NCBI GenBank assembly: GCA_964550025.1
Contig: CAZJYI010000064.1
Coordinates: forward strand, 1 to 58,019
Origin: CAZJYI01 sp964550025
Lineage (GTDB): Bacteria > Verrucomicrobiota > Kiritimatiellia > UBA8416 > CAYOBW01
DNA length: 58,019 nt
Reading direction: 5' to 3'
Below the pieces are notes generated by a model, which did not search any database, was not told where the DNA came from, and worked only from the letters and a program-made list of their open reading frames with translations. Below, piece by piece: positions 35,185 to 44,376 of the stretch. Position 1 is the first letter of the stretch. Every line of letters starts with the position of its first letter. The position numbers and the translations under genes were made by a program.

Positions 35185-35400
35185 CTATGAGCCTTGCTCG
35201 TTCGCTTGCTTCAGTTTCTCTTCGAGATCAGTCAGCCTCTTGTTCATCGCGATGAGAGGCGTTGCGGCGAAGAAGAAGCACATGGGCAGGAAGGCGAAGA
35301 ACGCCGGCCTGGCAATGTCTCCCATGAACAGTGCCATCACCGAGATGAAGGCGCAGAAGGCCGCGGGGATGAACAGCTTGACAGTCGTTTTGGTCTTCAT
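35185..35400 (-). CDS. Small two-helix membrane protein
   Basis: A 71-residue protein not recognised as a family. Residues 8-28 (LFIPAAFCAFISVMALFMG) and 31-51 (ARPAFFAFLPMCFFFAATPLI) are hydrophobic helices. The C-terminus is a short charged, coiled-coil-like tail (NKRLTDLEEKLKQANEQ). It is preceded by AGAAGGGA at a good distance from the ATG. No partner gene is evident. Confidence 0.6.
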   Translation of the reverse strand: MKTKTTVKLFIPAAFCAFISVMALFMGDIARPAFFAFLPMCFFFAATPLIAMNKRLTDLEEKLKQANEQGS

Positions 35401-36022
35401 TTGTTCCCTTCTCTTGTCTCACAAAGCTCTGTCGAAGAGGTGCATGCGCATGAGGACATCCAAAGGACTATCCGGCGAATTGTCAAGCAGTGCGCGCCAT
35501 GCATTCAACGCATAGACGGGAAACCGGCCGTTCTGTCCGCACCTAATCGACCGTCCGACGTCACGATGCCGAACGCGTGAGCCTATCCCGTGACCCTGGA
35601 TGTCGTGAAAAACCGTGTAGCACGTCTGCGGTAGCTCGAGGGCATCCGAAAAGGTCCGGAGAGTAATCCCGCCGCGATTCCCCCTAATATGGGCGTAAAC
35701 TCGAATCTCGAAATCTCCGCCGCTGGCGGAAAACAAATCCGAACCTCAAAAGGGGGAAAACAGGGGAAAACGAGAAAGAAGACGCGAAGTTCTCTCTCCG
35801 TTTCGGTCATTTTGGGCTTTCAGATTTTGAATTTGTTTCGGATTTCGATATTCGAATTTCGGATTTGCCGTCCGAGACCCTTTTCGGACGGGGTCTAGCT
35901 ACGGGCGGCAGGCATCGTTGGTAGAGCAGGGTTGTTTCCGGTATCGGTTGCGGCTATGCTCCGCCGTGTAGTTCGTGGTTGAGCTTGTTCCGGGTGATTG
36001 CGCAACCTTGTTGAGGAATGAA
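35401..36022. other. Long gap with AT-rich repeats and a hairpin
   Basis: About 620 bp with no supportable gene. 35824-35867 is AT-rich and made of variants of 'gatttcgaatttcggattt'. An 8-bp perfect stem, CCGTCCGA/TCGGACGG with an 8-base loop, lies at 35868-35891. At 35946-35981 is GGTTGCGGCTATGCTCCGCC and its continuation, a member of the repeat family also found before the gene at 40427. The ribosome-binding site TTGAGGAA of the next gene closes the gap. Confidence 0.55.
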
Positions 36023-38347
36023 ATGCACGAAACACCGTTGATCCCCTGCCTGCTTCTGCTCCTCTCGTCCTCGGTGGCATTTGCCGCCGACCGCGTCATT
36101 TGGCAGGAGGCGGAGGCGATGGCGGACACGGGAAAGTGGTCGAACGATCCCCAGCACGTTGATGTCATGGGGTCGCCTTATCTGCTGGCGACCGGCCTTG
36201 GCAAGCCAGTGGATGACGCCGTTGCGATCGTGAAGCTCCCGAAAGCGGGCACGTATACCCTCTGGGTGCGCTGCCGCGACTGGCTCCCGCCGCACTCGCC
36301 GGGCCGGTTCCAGGTGCAGGTCAACGGTAAGGCATCACCCGTCACGTTCGGCAAGGCCGAGGATGACGCCTGGAAGTGGGTGAATGGCGGGTCGTTTGCG
36401 CTCGAAGCAGGCGAGGCGGAGTTACGGCTTCACGACACCACGGGGTGGTGGGGGCGGTGCGATGCGATCGTGCTGGCCAGCGGCGGGTTCGAGCCTGCGA
36501 ACGGCGCGGAACAACTCGCCGCCCAGCGCCTCAGATACGCGGGCGTGAGTCCCGAACTCAAAGACATGGGAGAGTTCGACCTGGTCGTGGTCGGCGGCGG
36601 ACCCGCCGGGATCGGCGCCGCTGTTGCCGCGGCGCGCAACGGCATCAAGGTCGCGTTTGTCCAGGACAGGCCCGTGCTGGGCGGAAACGCGTCGTCGGAG
36701 ATCGAGATCCCGCCGATGGGGTACATCGGTAGTCCGCCCGACCGGCGCAACGTGGGCGGCATTTCCGCGGAGATATTCCCGCCGCAGGGGTGGGGCAATT
36801 TCGCGGATTCGGCGAAGATTGAGCGGATCGTGCGCGCCGAGGAGAACATATCGCTCTTTCTGAACACGCGCGCGACCGGCGTCGAGATGGCGGGCAATGA
36901 CCGGATAAGGGCGGTTATCGCGCTGGACGTTCACAGCGGGAAACGCATGCGCTTTGTGGCGCCGCTCTTTGCCGACACTACCGGCCACGGCTGGATTGGT
37001 TGCTACGCCGGCGCCGAGTTTCGTATGGGGCAGGAGGCGCGCAGTGAGTACAACGAATCGCTCGCCCCCGTCAGTGCGGGCAGCAGGACGATGGGCAACA
37101 GCCTGTACAAGGCGGCGTTTGAGACGCGGGAGGAACCCGTGGCGTTCGACTGCCCTGAATGGGCCTACCAGTGGCGATCCTCGTCAGACTTCGAGCCAAG
37201 AGGGTCACACAGACGCATTCGTGAGATCAAGCGCCCGCCGAACTTCGACGCCCCTTCGCGTGGCAAGGGGCGTAACCCGGGCAACGACATCAACGGGGCT
37301 ATTGTGCACGCCTGGTGGGTGGAATACGGGGGCACGCTGAACACGATCGAGGATGCCGAGAAGATCCGGGACGAGCTTCTCCGCATATCGCTGGGCTTGT
37401 GGAACTACGCCAAGAACCACAATCCCGCCACGAAACGGAAGAACGCAAAGCGCGAGCTGGTATGGCTGAATTACGTGCCCGGCGTGCGCGAAAGCCGCCG
37501 CCTGATTGGCGACTACGTCATGAGCCAGCGGGACTACGATGAGCGGATTGTGCACGAGGATAGTGTGGCCTTCACGGACTGGGGACCGGATGTCCATCAC
37601 CCCGAAGGATTCTGGGTGAAAGGCAACGATTGCATCCACGTTTACCAGGGGCGTCGGACCAGCATTCCCTACCGCACGCTCTACTCCAGGAACATCGAGA
37701 ACCTGTTCATGGCGGGGCGGTGCCACTCCGCGACGCAGATCGCCTTTGGTGGCACACGCGTTATCCGCCCCATGTGCGCCACGGGGCAGGCCGCGGGAAC
37801 GGCGGCGGCCATTGCGACGAAGCACAAAACCTCGCCGCGCGGCGTCTACCGGGCGCATATCAAGGAACTACAGGATACGCTGGTCAAGGACGGTTGCCGG
37901 TTGATGGGACCGGAAGGCATGCGCGAACCGCCGGGCATGAAAGCGGACAAGCTGCCGGGCATCCTGGTGGATGACACCAAGGCCGAGCTGACTGGCAAAT
38001 GGGTCGCCGGCATCTACAAGCCGGTTTGCGGCTTTGGCTATCGGCATGACGACAACTGCGAGAAGGGCAGGAAGAGCGCGCTGTTCACGTTGACCGTGCC
38101 CAAGGCGGGACGCTATCACGTCAACCTCTTGTACACGACCGGCGACAACCGTTCGACGAAGACGCGCGCGGCGTTCCGCACGGATGGGCAGGAGACGTCC
38201 TGCGTCGTCGATCAGAAGGTAGCACGCGAGGGGGGGCAGCGCATCGGCACGTTCGCGATCGAGAAGACCGCGGAACTGATCGTTTCGAACGAGGGCAGCG
38301 ACGGCTACGTCATCATCGACGGTGTGCAGCTCCTGGAGGCGGAGTGA
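36023..38347 (+). CDS. Exported FAD-dependent oxidoreductase with CBM-like front
   Basis: A 774-residue protein with a signal peptide (LIPCLLLLLSSSVAFA). Residues 20-165 resemble a CBM6/35-type carbohydrate-binding beta-sandwich (IWQEAEAMADTGKW, GTYTLWVRCRDW). From about 185 comes the FAD-binding loop DLVVVGGGPAGIGAAVAAAR of the FAD_oxidored family, with NASSEIEIPPMGYIG, and a motif near the end, ATQIAFGGTRVIRPMCATG. The last 110 residues form a second sandwich-like module (AGRYHVNLLYTTGDNR). It probably acts on a bound polysaccharide or sugar outside the cytoplasm. The start is at 36023. Confidence 0.88.
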   Translation: MHETPLIPCLLLLLSSSVAFAADRVIWQEAEAMADTGKWSNDPQHVDVMGSPYLLATGLGKPVDDAVAIVKLPKAGTYTLWVRCRDWLPPHSPGRFQVQVNGKASPVTFGKAEDDAWKWVNGGSFALEAGEAELRLHDTTGWWGRCDAIVLASGGFEPANGAEQLAAQRLRYAGVSPELKDMGEFDLVVVGGGPAGIGAAVAAARNGIKVAFVQDRPVLGGNASSEIEIPPMGYIGSPPDRRNVGGISAEIFPPQGWGNFADSAKIERIVRAEENISLFLNTRATGVEMAGNDRIRAVIALDVHSGKRMRFVAPLFADTTGHGWIGCYAGAEFRMGQEARSEYNESLAPVSAGSRTMGNSLYKAAFETREEPVAFDCPEWAYQWRSSSDFEPRGSHRRIREIKRPPNFDAPSRGKGRNPGNDINGAIVHAWWVEYGGTLNTIEDAEKIRDELLRISLGLWNYAKNHNPATKRKNAKRELVWLNYVPGVRESRRLIGDYVMSQRDYDERIVHEDSVAFTDWGPDVHHPEGFWVKGNDCIHVYQGRRTSIPYRTLYSRNIENLFMAGRCHSATQIAFGGTRVIRPMCATGQAAGTAAAIATKHKTSPRGVYRAHIKELQDTLVKDGCRLMGPEGMREPPGMKADKLPGILVDDTKAELTGKWVAGIYKPVCGFGYRHDDNCEKGRKSALFTLTVPKAGRYHVNLLYTTGDNRSTKTRAAFRTDGQETSCVVDQKVAREGGQRIGTFAIEKTAELIVSNEGSDGYVIIDGVQLLEAE

Positions 38348-38417
38348 GCGATTTGTGACTCTTGTGGCTTCTGTGGCCATTCCCTTTGAGTCGTTGCGGC
38401 CAAACGGACGTGTGTCG

Positions 38418-39902
38418 TCATTCGGGCTTGTCGAACCCTTCGGGTGTTCCAAACCAGTCGTGCATTTCCTTCCGGAAGGGCGCGACGACCTCCTCCGGTT
38501 CCGGGAACACGCCCTGGTCCTGCGTCTCTACCATCCAGACTTCGAGGGCCGTCCGCATGCGCATGAGAGCTTCCCGATGCTCCGGGGCGCTGGAGCCGGA
38601 CAGGTTGCGGATCTCGTGCGGGTCGATGACGGTGTCGAATAGCTGCTCCTCCGGCACGCGCGGATTCATGAGCTCGGCGGGAGGCCCCGTCAGCTTGCCA
38701 TCCGCCATCATCTTCCGCATGAGGGGCTTGATGGGGAAGCACTTCTCCTTGTAGCGGTTGAGCGACGTGAAATGCCGGTCGGGATAGTAGTTGCGCAGGT
38801 AGTGATAGCGCTTTCCGCGCACACTGCGGATGCGGTTCACCGTCTCGTCGATGCGGTCGCGCGCGGAGAATGCGTACCGGCGCGGCGGGCCAAGCTTGTC
38901 GCCGAGGAAGACCCGCCCGTGCATGCCGAGCGGGCGGTCGATGCCGGCGAACCCAAGCGTGGTTGGCGTGACGTCTATGAGGCTGATGACCTCGTCGCTC
39001 ACGGTGCCCGCCCTGTAGTTGCCCGGCGGCGGGAAGTTCTTCGGCCAGTGAACGATCATGGGCACGTGCAGCCCGGTGTCGTAGCACCAGTGGATGCCGC
39101 GCGGTTCGATGCGGCCGTTGTCCCCGAAGAAGATGATCACGGTGTCGTCGTACAGGCCATCGTCCTTCAGTTGTCTCAGGATCCGGCCGATGGTCTTGTC
39201 CATCCCGGAGATGGAGTTCAGGTATCTCGCCCACTCCAGCCGGACAAGGGGGTGATCGGGGTAGTAGGGTGGGGGGGTGACGTTCCCGGATGTCGCGATC
39301 TTTTCGTGTGTGCGTTCGCCCTTCCATTCCACGCGCGGTTGCCGCCAGGTCTGGCGATCGTAGATGTCGTACTCGGCTTCCAGGGTGTTGACCTGGGCAA
39401 AGAAGGGCTGGTTCTTCTTCAGGTCTTCCCACTTGCCGGAGTCGTAGAGTTTGCCCTCGTTGACGAAGTTGAGATCCAGTTTGCCCGATCCCACTTCCTC
39501 GTCCCCAATGGTCTTGATGTTCGCCGTGAAGTAGCCGACATCTTTCAGACGGTGCGTAATGGGGCGCACGCCCTGGGGCAACCGGTAGTTGTCGTTGCGA
39601 TGCGACCGCATGTTGTGCGTGTCGGATGTTGTCTGGTACATGCCGACAAAGAAAGCGCTGCGGCTCGGCGCGCAGACCGGTGACGTCGAGAAGACGTGCG
39701 TGTAGCGCACGCCCTTTGCCGCCAGACCGTCCAGGTTCGGCGTCCTGACGTTCTTCGCGCCGTAGCAACCGAGGTCCAGTTTCAGATTCTCGCCCACGAT
39801 CCACAGAATGTTCGGCCGCCGGGCTTCCTCCTTGCCCTGCGCCTTCGTTGCCGCAAGACAGACACAGGCAAGGCAACACACTGGTATAACTACTCGTTTC
39901 AT
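38418..39902 (-). CDS. Exported sulfatase
   Basis: A 494-residue type I sulfatase with a signal peptide (RVVIPVCCLACVCLAATKAQ). PNILWIVGENLKLDLGCYG is the metal site start. CAPSRSAFFVG contains the cysteine converted to formylglycine (C-x-P-S-R). Later come FFGDNGRIEPRG and GNVTPPPYYPDHPLVRLEWA, typical of PVC arylsulfatase-A-like enzymes. It removes sulfate esters from sulfated glycans. It is convergent with the FAD oxidoreductase gene and divergent from the HzsA-FGE fusion. ATG 39902 is preferred over a TTG two codons upstream because of the GGAGGG site. Confidence 0.93.
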   Translation of the reverse strand: MKRVVIPVCCLACVCLAATKAQGKEEARRPNILWIVGENLKLDLGCYGAKNVRTPNLDGLAAKGVRYTHVFSTSPVCAPSRSAFFVGMYQTTSDTHNMRSHRNDNYRLPQGVRPITHRLKDVGYFTANIKTIGDEEVGSGKLDLNFVNEGKLYDSGKWEDLKKNQPFFAQVNTLEAEYDIYDRQTWRQPRVEWKGERTHEKIATSGNVTPPPYYPDHPLVRLEWARYLNSISGMDKTIGRILRQLKDDGLYDDTVIIFFGDNGRIEPRGIHWCYDTGLHVPMIVHWPKNFPPPGNYRAGTVSDEVISLIDVTPTTLGFAGIDRPLGMHGRVFLGDKLGPPRRYAFSARDRIDETVNRIRSVRGKRYHYLRNYYPDRHFTSLNRYKEKCFPIKPLMRKMMADGKLTGPPAELMNPRVPEEQLFDTVIDPHEIRNLSGSSAPEHREALMRMRTALEVWMVETQDQGVFPEPEEVVAPFRKEMHDWFGTPEGFDKPE

Positions 39903-40426
39903 CGACAACCCTCCGCTTCCATTCCTTTTTCCTACCTTCTGCTCCTACGATACGCTGTCTCCCCGCTCGGAGGGGGCAGCCGGAACCCGCGGTAGGGCAG
40001 CCCCACAAACGCGCAGCGTAGCATAGTCGCAACAAAAGGGGAACTCCGCCACGGAGTCTCCCGCGATTCTCATCATGTCCTGACGTTGACCGAGGGGACG
40101 CCCTTACGGGCGCACTACAAACACAGATGCGGGGGTCCCTCGTTCGTAGTGCGCTCGTGAGAGCGTCCCCACGGTGCGGGGGAAGGGAGTTCCCGGCCAT
40201 AGTGAGTGCTGCAGCGGAGTCTCCCTCCCAACCGTGCGATCCGTACTACAACCGGCCATTTCCTTGCTTTCTTGACACGATCTACAGGATGGTAAGGGGC
40301 GTCCTGTAGATCCAGTCCAAGTTCCCGTTTGGCTGCGGCTACGCTGCGCTGTGTAATCTGTGGTTGTTCCTCCATCCGGTTGCAGCTATGCTGCGCCGTT
40401 CCCTTATGACTACGGAAAGGAGCCTG
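39903..40426. repeat. Repeat-rich divergent gap, left REPIN-like pair
   Basis: Two copies of a 24-base element, consensus GGGACGCYCTNACGRGCGCA then CTAC, face each other at 40095-40118 and 40146-40169. Another pair lies after the next gene (44239-44262, 44298-44321). Further on are the 40331-40367 and 40378-40400 copies of the GGTTGCGGCTATGCTGCGCC family, and 'ctacaggat'/'cctgtagatc' words. The gap must also hold the promoters of the divergent sulfatase and HzsA-FGE genes. No gene is seen. Confidence 0.75.
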
Positions 40427-43400
40427 ATGAAACATATCGCCGGCATCGTGTTCATGGCTTGGTCGCTCTCGGCCTTCGGGGTCAACAACGGCGATATCCC
40501 GGTCAACACGCCGGACTCGGCGCGGCGCATGATCAATGACCTGATCAAGACCCATGGGGATGAGTACCCGGGATGGCGTGACTATCTCCGCAGGCTTGAC
40601 GCTGTCGAGGCGAAGCTTCAGCGGAACCCGCGTGACGGCGAAGCATCGAAGGAGCTTGCCGCGCTGATTCGCCAGGCATCGGTCGCCAACCCCATCCTTG
40701 ATTTCGACAAGATCCTGGTGATTCGTCGCAAAGGCGAAGCCAACCGCAGACTCAATTCCCACACCACCGCCGGTATCAAGCCGACGGGCAAGGACAACGA
40801 TATCGCCGTGCTCTCGAACCTGCGCGGTGAGGTCAGGGTACGTTCCGTCTACCGTCACCCCGGGCAGGGGGTCATGAAGCACATGGACCTGCATTGGTCG
40901 GGCGAGAGGATCATGTTTTCGGGTCCCGGTGCGAACGGGAAGTGGGCCGTGCTGGACATCGACACGGACGGCAGGGACCTCCGGGAGCTTACGCCGTCCG
41001 ACCAGCCCGACGTGCTCTGGTTTGACGGCTGTTATCTCCCCGAAGAGGGTCACATCGTGGCCTGTTCGACCGCCGGGATGCAGGGCTTGCCCTGCGAGAA
41101 CGGAGGGAAGCCGATGGTGAACCTCTACCGGGTAGACGTCAAAACCAGGCGGGTCCGCCAGCTTACCTTCGAGCAGGACAGCGACTGGCATCCGCGCATA
41201 CTGCCCAACGGACGGGTGATGTACCTGCGCTGGGAGTACACCGACACCCCGCACTACTTCTCGCGCTACCTGTTCCACATGAACCCTGACGGGACAAGCC
41301 AGCTCGGACTGTGGGGCAGCGGCTCGTACTTTCCCACGGCCTATGTCTGGGCCAGGCCGATAGGCGGTGAGGATCGGAAGATCCTTGGCATCGTCAGCGG
41401 GCACCACGCGAAGAGCGAAACGGGCCGGTTGATGATCGTCAATCCGTCGCTGGCCCGTAAGTACCCGTTCAGGTACAAGCCCAAGGACAAGGTCTGGGGA
41501 CCGCCCAGGTCCGGGATCAACATCGTGCCGGAAGTGCTTCCCGCCGAAATGACCGGGTGCGTGCAGGAAGTGCCCGGCTGGGGACGTGATGTCGTCGGCA
41601 ACGTCTACGACGGTCAGGGCGGCGGCCAGAAGTACACCTTCGGGACGCCCTGGCCCCTGTCGGACAAGTACTTCCTTGTGTCCATGAGAGGCTTCGCGGG
41701 ACGCAAGTGGAACCTGTGTCTCGTCGACGTGTTCGACAACATGACGCTTCTGTACGAGGACCCCGGGTACGACATCTTCGAGCCTATGCCGCTTCTTCCC
41801 CGGGATAGGCCCCCGGTGCTGGCCGACCGCACCCGGGAGGGCGCCCCGGCAACGATCTTCTGCTCCGACATCTACTACGGGCCCGGGTTAGAGGGCATTC
41901 CGCGCGGGAAGGTCAAGGAACTCAGGGTCTTCGCCTACCACTACGGGTACATACGCAGCGGCGGACACGAGTCGTGCGGCCTGGAATCGAGCTGGGACAT
42001 CAAGCGCATCCTGGGAACCGTCCCCGTGGAAGAGGACGGATCCTTCTCGTTCGAGGCGCCGCCCAATACACCGCTGGCCGTGCAGCCGCTTGATGAGGAC
42101 GGCGCCGCACTGGCCATCATGCGCAGCTGGATGGTCGGTATGCCCGGCTCGACCCTGAGCTGTGTCGGTTGTCACGAGCTGCCGAACGAAACGATGCCCG
42201 TGCGAGAGGCGCGGGCGGCCAGGCGCGCACCGTCGAAGATCGCACCGTGGCATGGCCCGGCCAGGCCCTTCTCCTACCCCGGGGAAATTCAGCCGCTGCT
42301 GGACCGTAGCTGCGTTGGCTGCCACAACGAGAAGAACCGGGCGGAGAGGGGGCGGGTCTCGTTTGAGAAGGGGGACCCGAACAACTGGCGCAACGACCGG
42401 TCCTACCTGAACCTGGTGGCCTTTGTCCGTCGGCCCGGGCCGGAGAGCGACCTGGCGCTCTTCAATCCCATGGAGTGGCACGCGTCGACAAGCCCGCTGA
42501 TACAGATGCTCAAGAAGGGACATCACGGGGTGCGCTTGGATCGCGAGATGTGGGAGCGGTTCTACACCTGGATCGACTTGAACGTTCCCCATCGCGGCAT
42601 GTGGAGCAACCCTGGCTACGAGAAACGGCGGCTCGAGCTGGCGAAGCTCTACGCCGGGCTGACGGAGAACCCTGAGGAGGAGCACCGTCGCACTTTGACC
42701 GCCATGTTGGAGCGAGGGGCGGTACGTCCCGTCGTTCCGGCGGCACAGGCCCGGCCAGGTCCGGACGGGTTGAAAGCGAAGGGGTTCCCAATGGACTCCG
42801 GGGCCGCGAGGAAGACGCAGGGCAAGCGGCTGGAAATGGAAATCGAGTTGGCGCCCGGCCTGAGCATGCGCCTGGTGAGGATTCCCGCCGGCGAGTTCGT
42901 CATGGGCAGCCAGAATGGATGGCCCGACGAGGCGCCGAGGGCGGTCGTCAGGATCAAGAGGGCATTCGGGATGGGCATCCACGAGGTGACCTGCAGGCAG
43001 TATGCCGCCTTCGACCCGAAACACGACAATCGCTACCTGGACGAGCACGGCAAGGACCATTCGGTGCCGGGCTACATCGCGAACCATCCCGACCAGCCGG
43101 TGGCGCGCATTTCGTGGCAGCAGGCCAGCGCCTTCTGCGATTGGCTTTCCGGGAAGACGGGGAAGAAGGTGCGGTTGCCCACCGAGGCCGAGTGGGAATG
43201 GGCCGCGCGCGCGGGCAGCGCGCAGCCGTTCTTCTACGGCGACGACAGCACGGATTTCTCGAAGTGGGCCAACCTGGCCGACGCATCCCGGCGGCGGCTG
43301 TACGTGAAGTTCGACGGCGGCAGCAAGATCCACGTGCGGCGCGACTACCCGCCGCACTACCTCTTCCCGCTGCGCGACGACCGGTTCACCGACAAGTGGT

Positions 43401-44185
43401 TCGTCGTCGACTTTGTTCGGCAGTACGAGCCGAACGCGTGGGGACTCTACGACATGGTCGGGAACGTTTGCGAGTGGACCGGTTCGGACTACATGCCATA
43501 CCCGTATGGTGATGCAGACGGTCGCAACGAGGGGCGCCCGGATACAGACAAAGTCGCGCGCGGGGGCTCGTGGTTCGATCGCCCGAAGACGGCCGGCAGT
43601 AGTGTACGCTTTGCCTGCGAATCCTACCAGAAGGTCTACAACGTGGGATTCCGCGTTGTCGTGGAAGACGTTGTGGAGAGTGACTTCCCCCTGGCCCCGA
43701 TACCGCCCGTGGTGGCGCCGCCCATGGCTTACGCGACGCCCGCGGGCAAGCCGTCGAAGCCGCCCCAGGTTACGCTGGGGACGGTGACGGCTTTCGCCGG
43801 GGGAGGGGATCTTGCCCACGAGAGTCCGTGGCACGCCTTTGACGGCGAGAAGCGGACCAAGTGGTACCACGACGGCGTGGAGTCAACCTGGATCCAGTGC
43901 CGGTTGCGGAAGCGTCCGAGCAAAGCCTTCGGCGGCTACGAGCTCGCCAGCGCCAACGACTGTTCTCACCGCGACCCCATGGACTGGCGCCTGCTCGGCT
44001 CCGACGACGGCAAGAAGTGGACGACTCTTGACACACGCACCGGCGAGAAGTTCACCGGGCGGCACCAGACGCGGAAGTTCACCGTCGCTGCCGCAGAGCC
44101 GTTCAATATCTACCGCCTCTGCATCGACAAACCGCTCAAGGCAGGCAACGGGATACAACTGAGCGAGTTTACATTGACGAAGTAG
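40427..44185 (+). CDS. HzsA-related, FGE-like and discoidin-like fusion
   Basis: A 1252-residue exported protein (signal peptide KHIAGIVFMAWSLSAFG). First come about 560 residues of TolB/PD40-like propeller and HzsA-like module with haem motifs CVGCH (codons 42161-42175) and CVGCH (42311-42325). Next is an FGE-sulfatase/SUMF1 domain (nt 42850-43660): LVRIPAGEFVMGSQNGWPDE, GIHEVTCRQY, RLPTEAEWEWAARAG and MVGNVCEWTGSDY. Last is an F5/8-type discoidin-like domain (nt 43810-44185). The FGE part ends in VARGGSWFDRP without the paired active-site cysteines, so it probably does not make formylglycine. The start is at 40427, after GGAAAGGAG. Confidence 0.85.
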   Translation: MKHIAGIVFMAWSLSAFGVNNGDIPVNTPDSARRMINDLIKTHGDEYPGWRDYLRRLDAVEAKLQRNPRDGEASKELAALIRQASVANPILDFDKILVIRRKGEANRRLNSHTTAGIKPTGKDNDIAVLSNLRGEVRVRSVYRHPGQGVMKHMDLHWSGERIMFSGPGANGKWAVLDIDTDGRDLRELTPSDQPDVLWFDGCYLPEEGHIVACSTAGMQGLPCENGGKPMVNLYRVDVKTRRVRQLTFEQDSDWHPRILPNGRVMYLRWEYTDTPHYFSRYLFHMNPDGTSQLGLWGSGSYFPTAYVWARPIGGEDRKILGIVSGHHAKSETGRLMIVNPSLARKYPFRYKPKDKVWGPPRSGINIVPEVLPAEMTGCVQEVPGWGRDVVGNVYDGQGGGQKYTFGTPWPLSDKYFLVSMRGFAGRKWNLCLVDVFDNMTLLYEDPGYDIFEPMPLLPRDRPPVLADRTREGAPATIFCSDIYYGPGLEGIPRGKVKELRVFAYHYGYIRSGGHESCGLESSWDIKRILGTVPVEEDGSFSFEAPPNTPLAVQPLDEDGAALAIMRSWMVGMPGSTLSCVGCHELPNETMPVREARAARRAPSKIAPWHGPARPFSYPGEIQPLLDRSCVGCHNEKNRAERGRVSFEKGDPNNWRNDRSYLNLVAFVRRPGPESDLALFNPMEWHASTSPLIQMLKKGHHGVRLDREMWERFYTWIDLNVPHRGMWSNPGYEKRRLELAKLYAGLTENPEEEHRRTLTAMLERGAVRPVVPAAQARPGPDGLKAKGFPMDSGAARKTQGKRLEMEIELAPGLSMRLVRIPAGEFVMGSQNGWPDEAPRAVVRIKRAFGMGIHEVTCRQYAAFDPKHDNRYLDEHGKDHSVPGYIANHPDQPVARISWQQASAFCDWLSGKTGKKVRLPTEAEWEWAARAGSAQPFFYGDDSTDFSKWANLADASRRRLYVKFDGGSKIHVRRDYPPHYLFPLRDDRFTDKWFVVDFVRQYEPNAWGLYDMVGNVCEWTGSDYMPYPYGDADGRNEGRPDTDKVARGGSWFDRPKTAGSSVRFACESYQKVYNVGFRVVVEDVVESDFPLAPIPPVVAPPMAYATPAGKPSKPPQVTLGTVTAFAGGGDLAHESPWHAFDGEKRTKWYHDGVESTWIQCRLRKRPSKAFGGYELASANDCSHRDPMDWRLLGSDDGKKWTTLDTRTGEKFTGRHQTRKFTVAAAEPFNIYRLCIDKPLKAGNGIQLSEFTLTK

Positions 44186-44238
44186 CGCTCGATTCCAAGC
44201 AACGTGCCGGGAGAGCCGCTGGAGTGTCCCCAAGGTTT

Positions 44239-44321
44239 GTAGTGCGCCCGTAAGGGCGTCCCTCGTCTCGTGCGTCCCCGGCTCCCGTGTTCCCGTGGGG
44301 ACGCTCTGACGAGCGCACTAC
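44239..44321. repeat. Right REPIN-like pair
   Basis: Two 24-base elements in diverging orientation, 44239-44262 (GTAGTGCGCCCGTAAGGGCG and TCCC) and 44298-44321 (GGGACGCTCTGACGAGCGCA and CTAC). They belong to the same family as the converging pair at 40095-40169. Each element contains its own small stem (CGCCC/GGGCG or CGCTC/GAGCG), with paired substitutions. Together the pairs bracket the 1252-residue fusion gene. Confidence 0.8.
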
Positions 44322-44376
44322 GAACGAGGGATCCCCCGGCCCTGCGCCCGCTTCCGGCATCCGTCTCCGTCTGCCC

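Noticed and set aside
35583..35810. 75-residue minus-strand open frame
   Set aside because: No good ribosome-binding site, no recognisable domain, and it lies in repeat-containing, AT-richer intergenic sequence.
35868..35891. Rho-independent terminator
   Set aside because: The hairpin is perfect, but no T-run follows on either strand and no gene ends next to it.
38305..40200. 631-residue minus-strand frame overlapping the sulfatase
   Set aside because: It is a different frame of the same strand as the sulfatase, with a low-complexity Arg/Pro-rich translation and no family features.
41888..43870. 660-residue minus-strand open frame inside the HzsA-FGE gene
   Set aside because: It lies entirely antisense to a protein with strong domain motifs and is rich in Arg, Pro and His, as expected for a GC-driven shadow frame.
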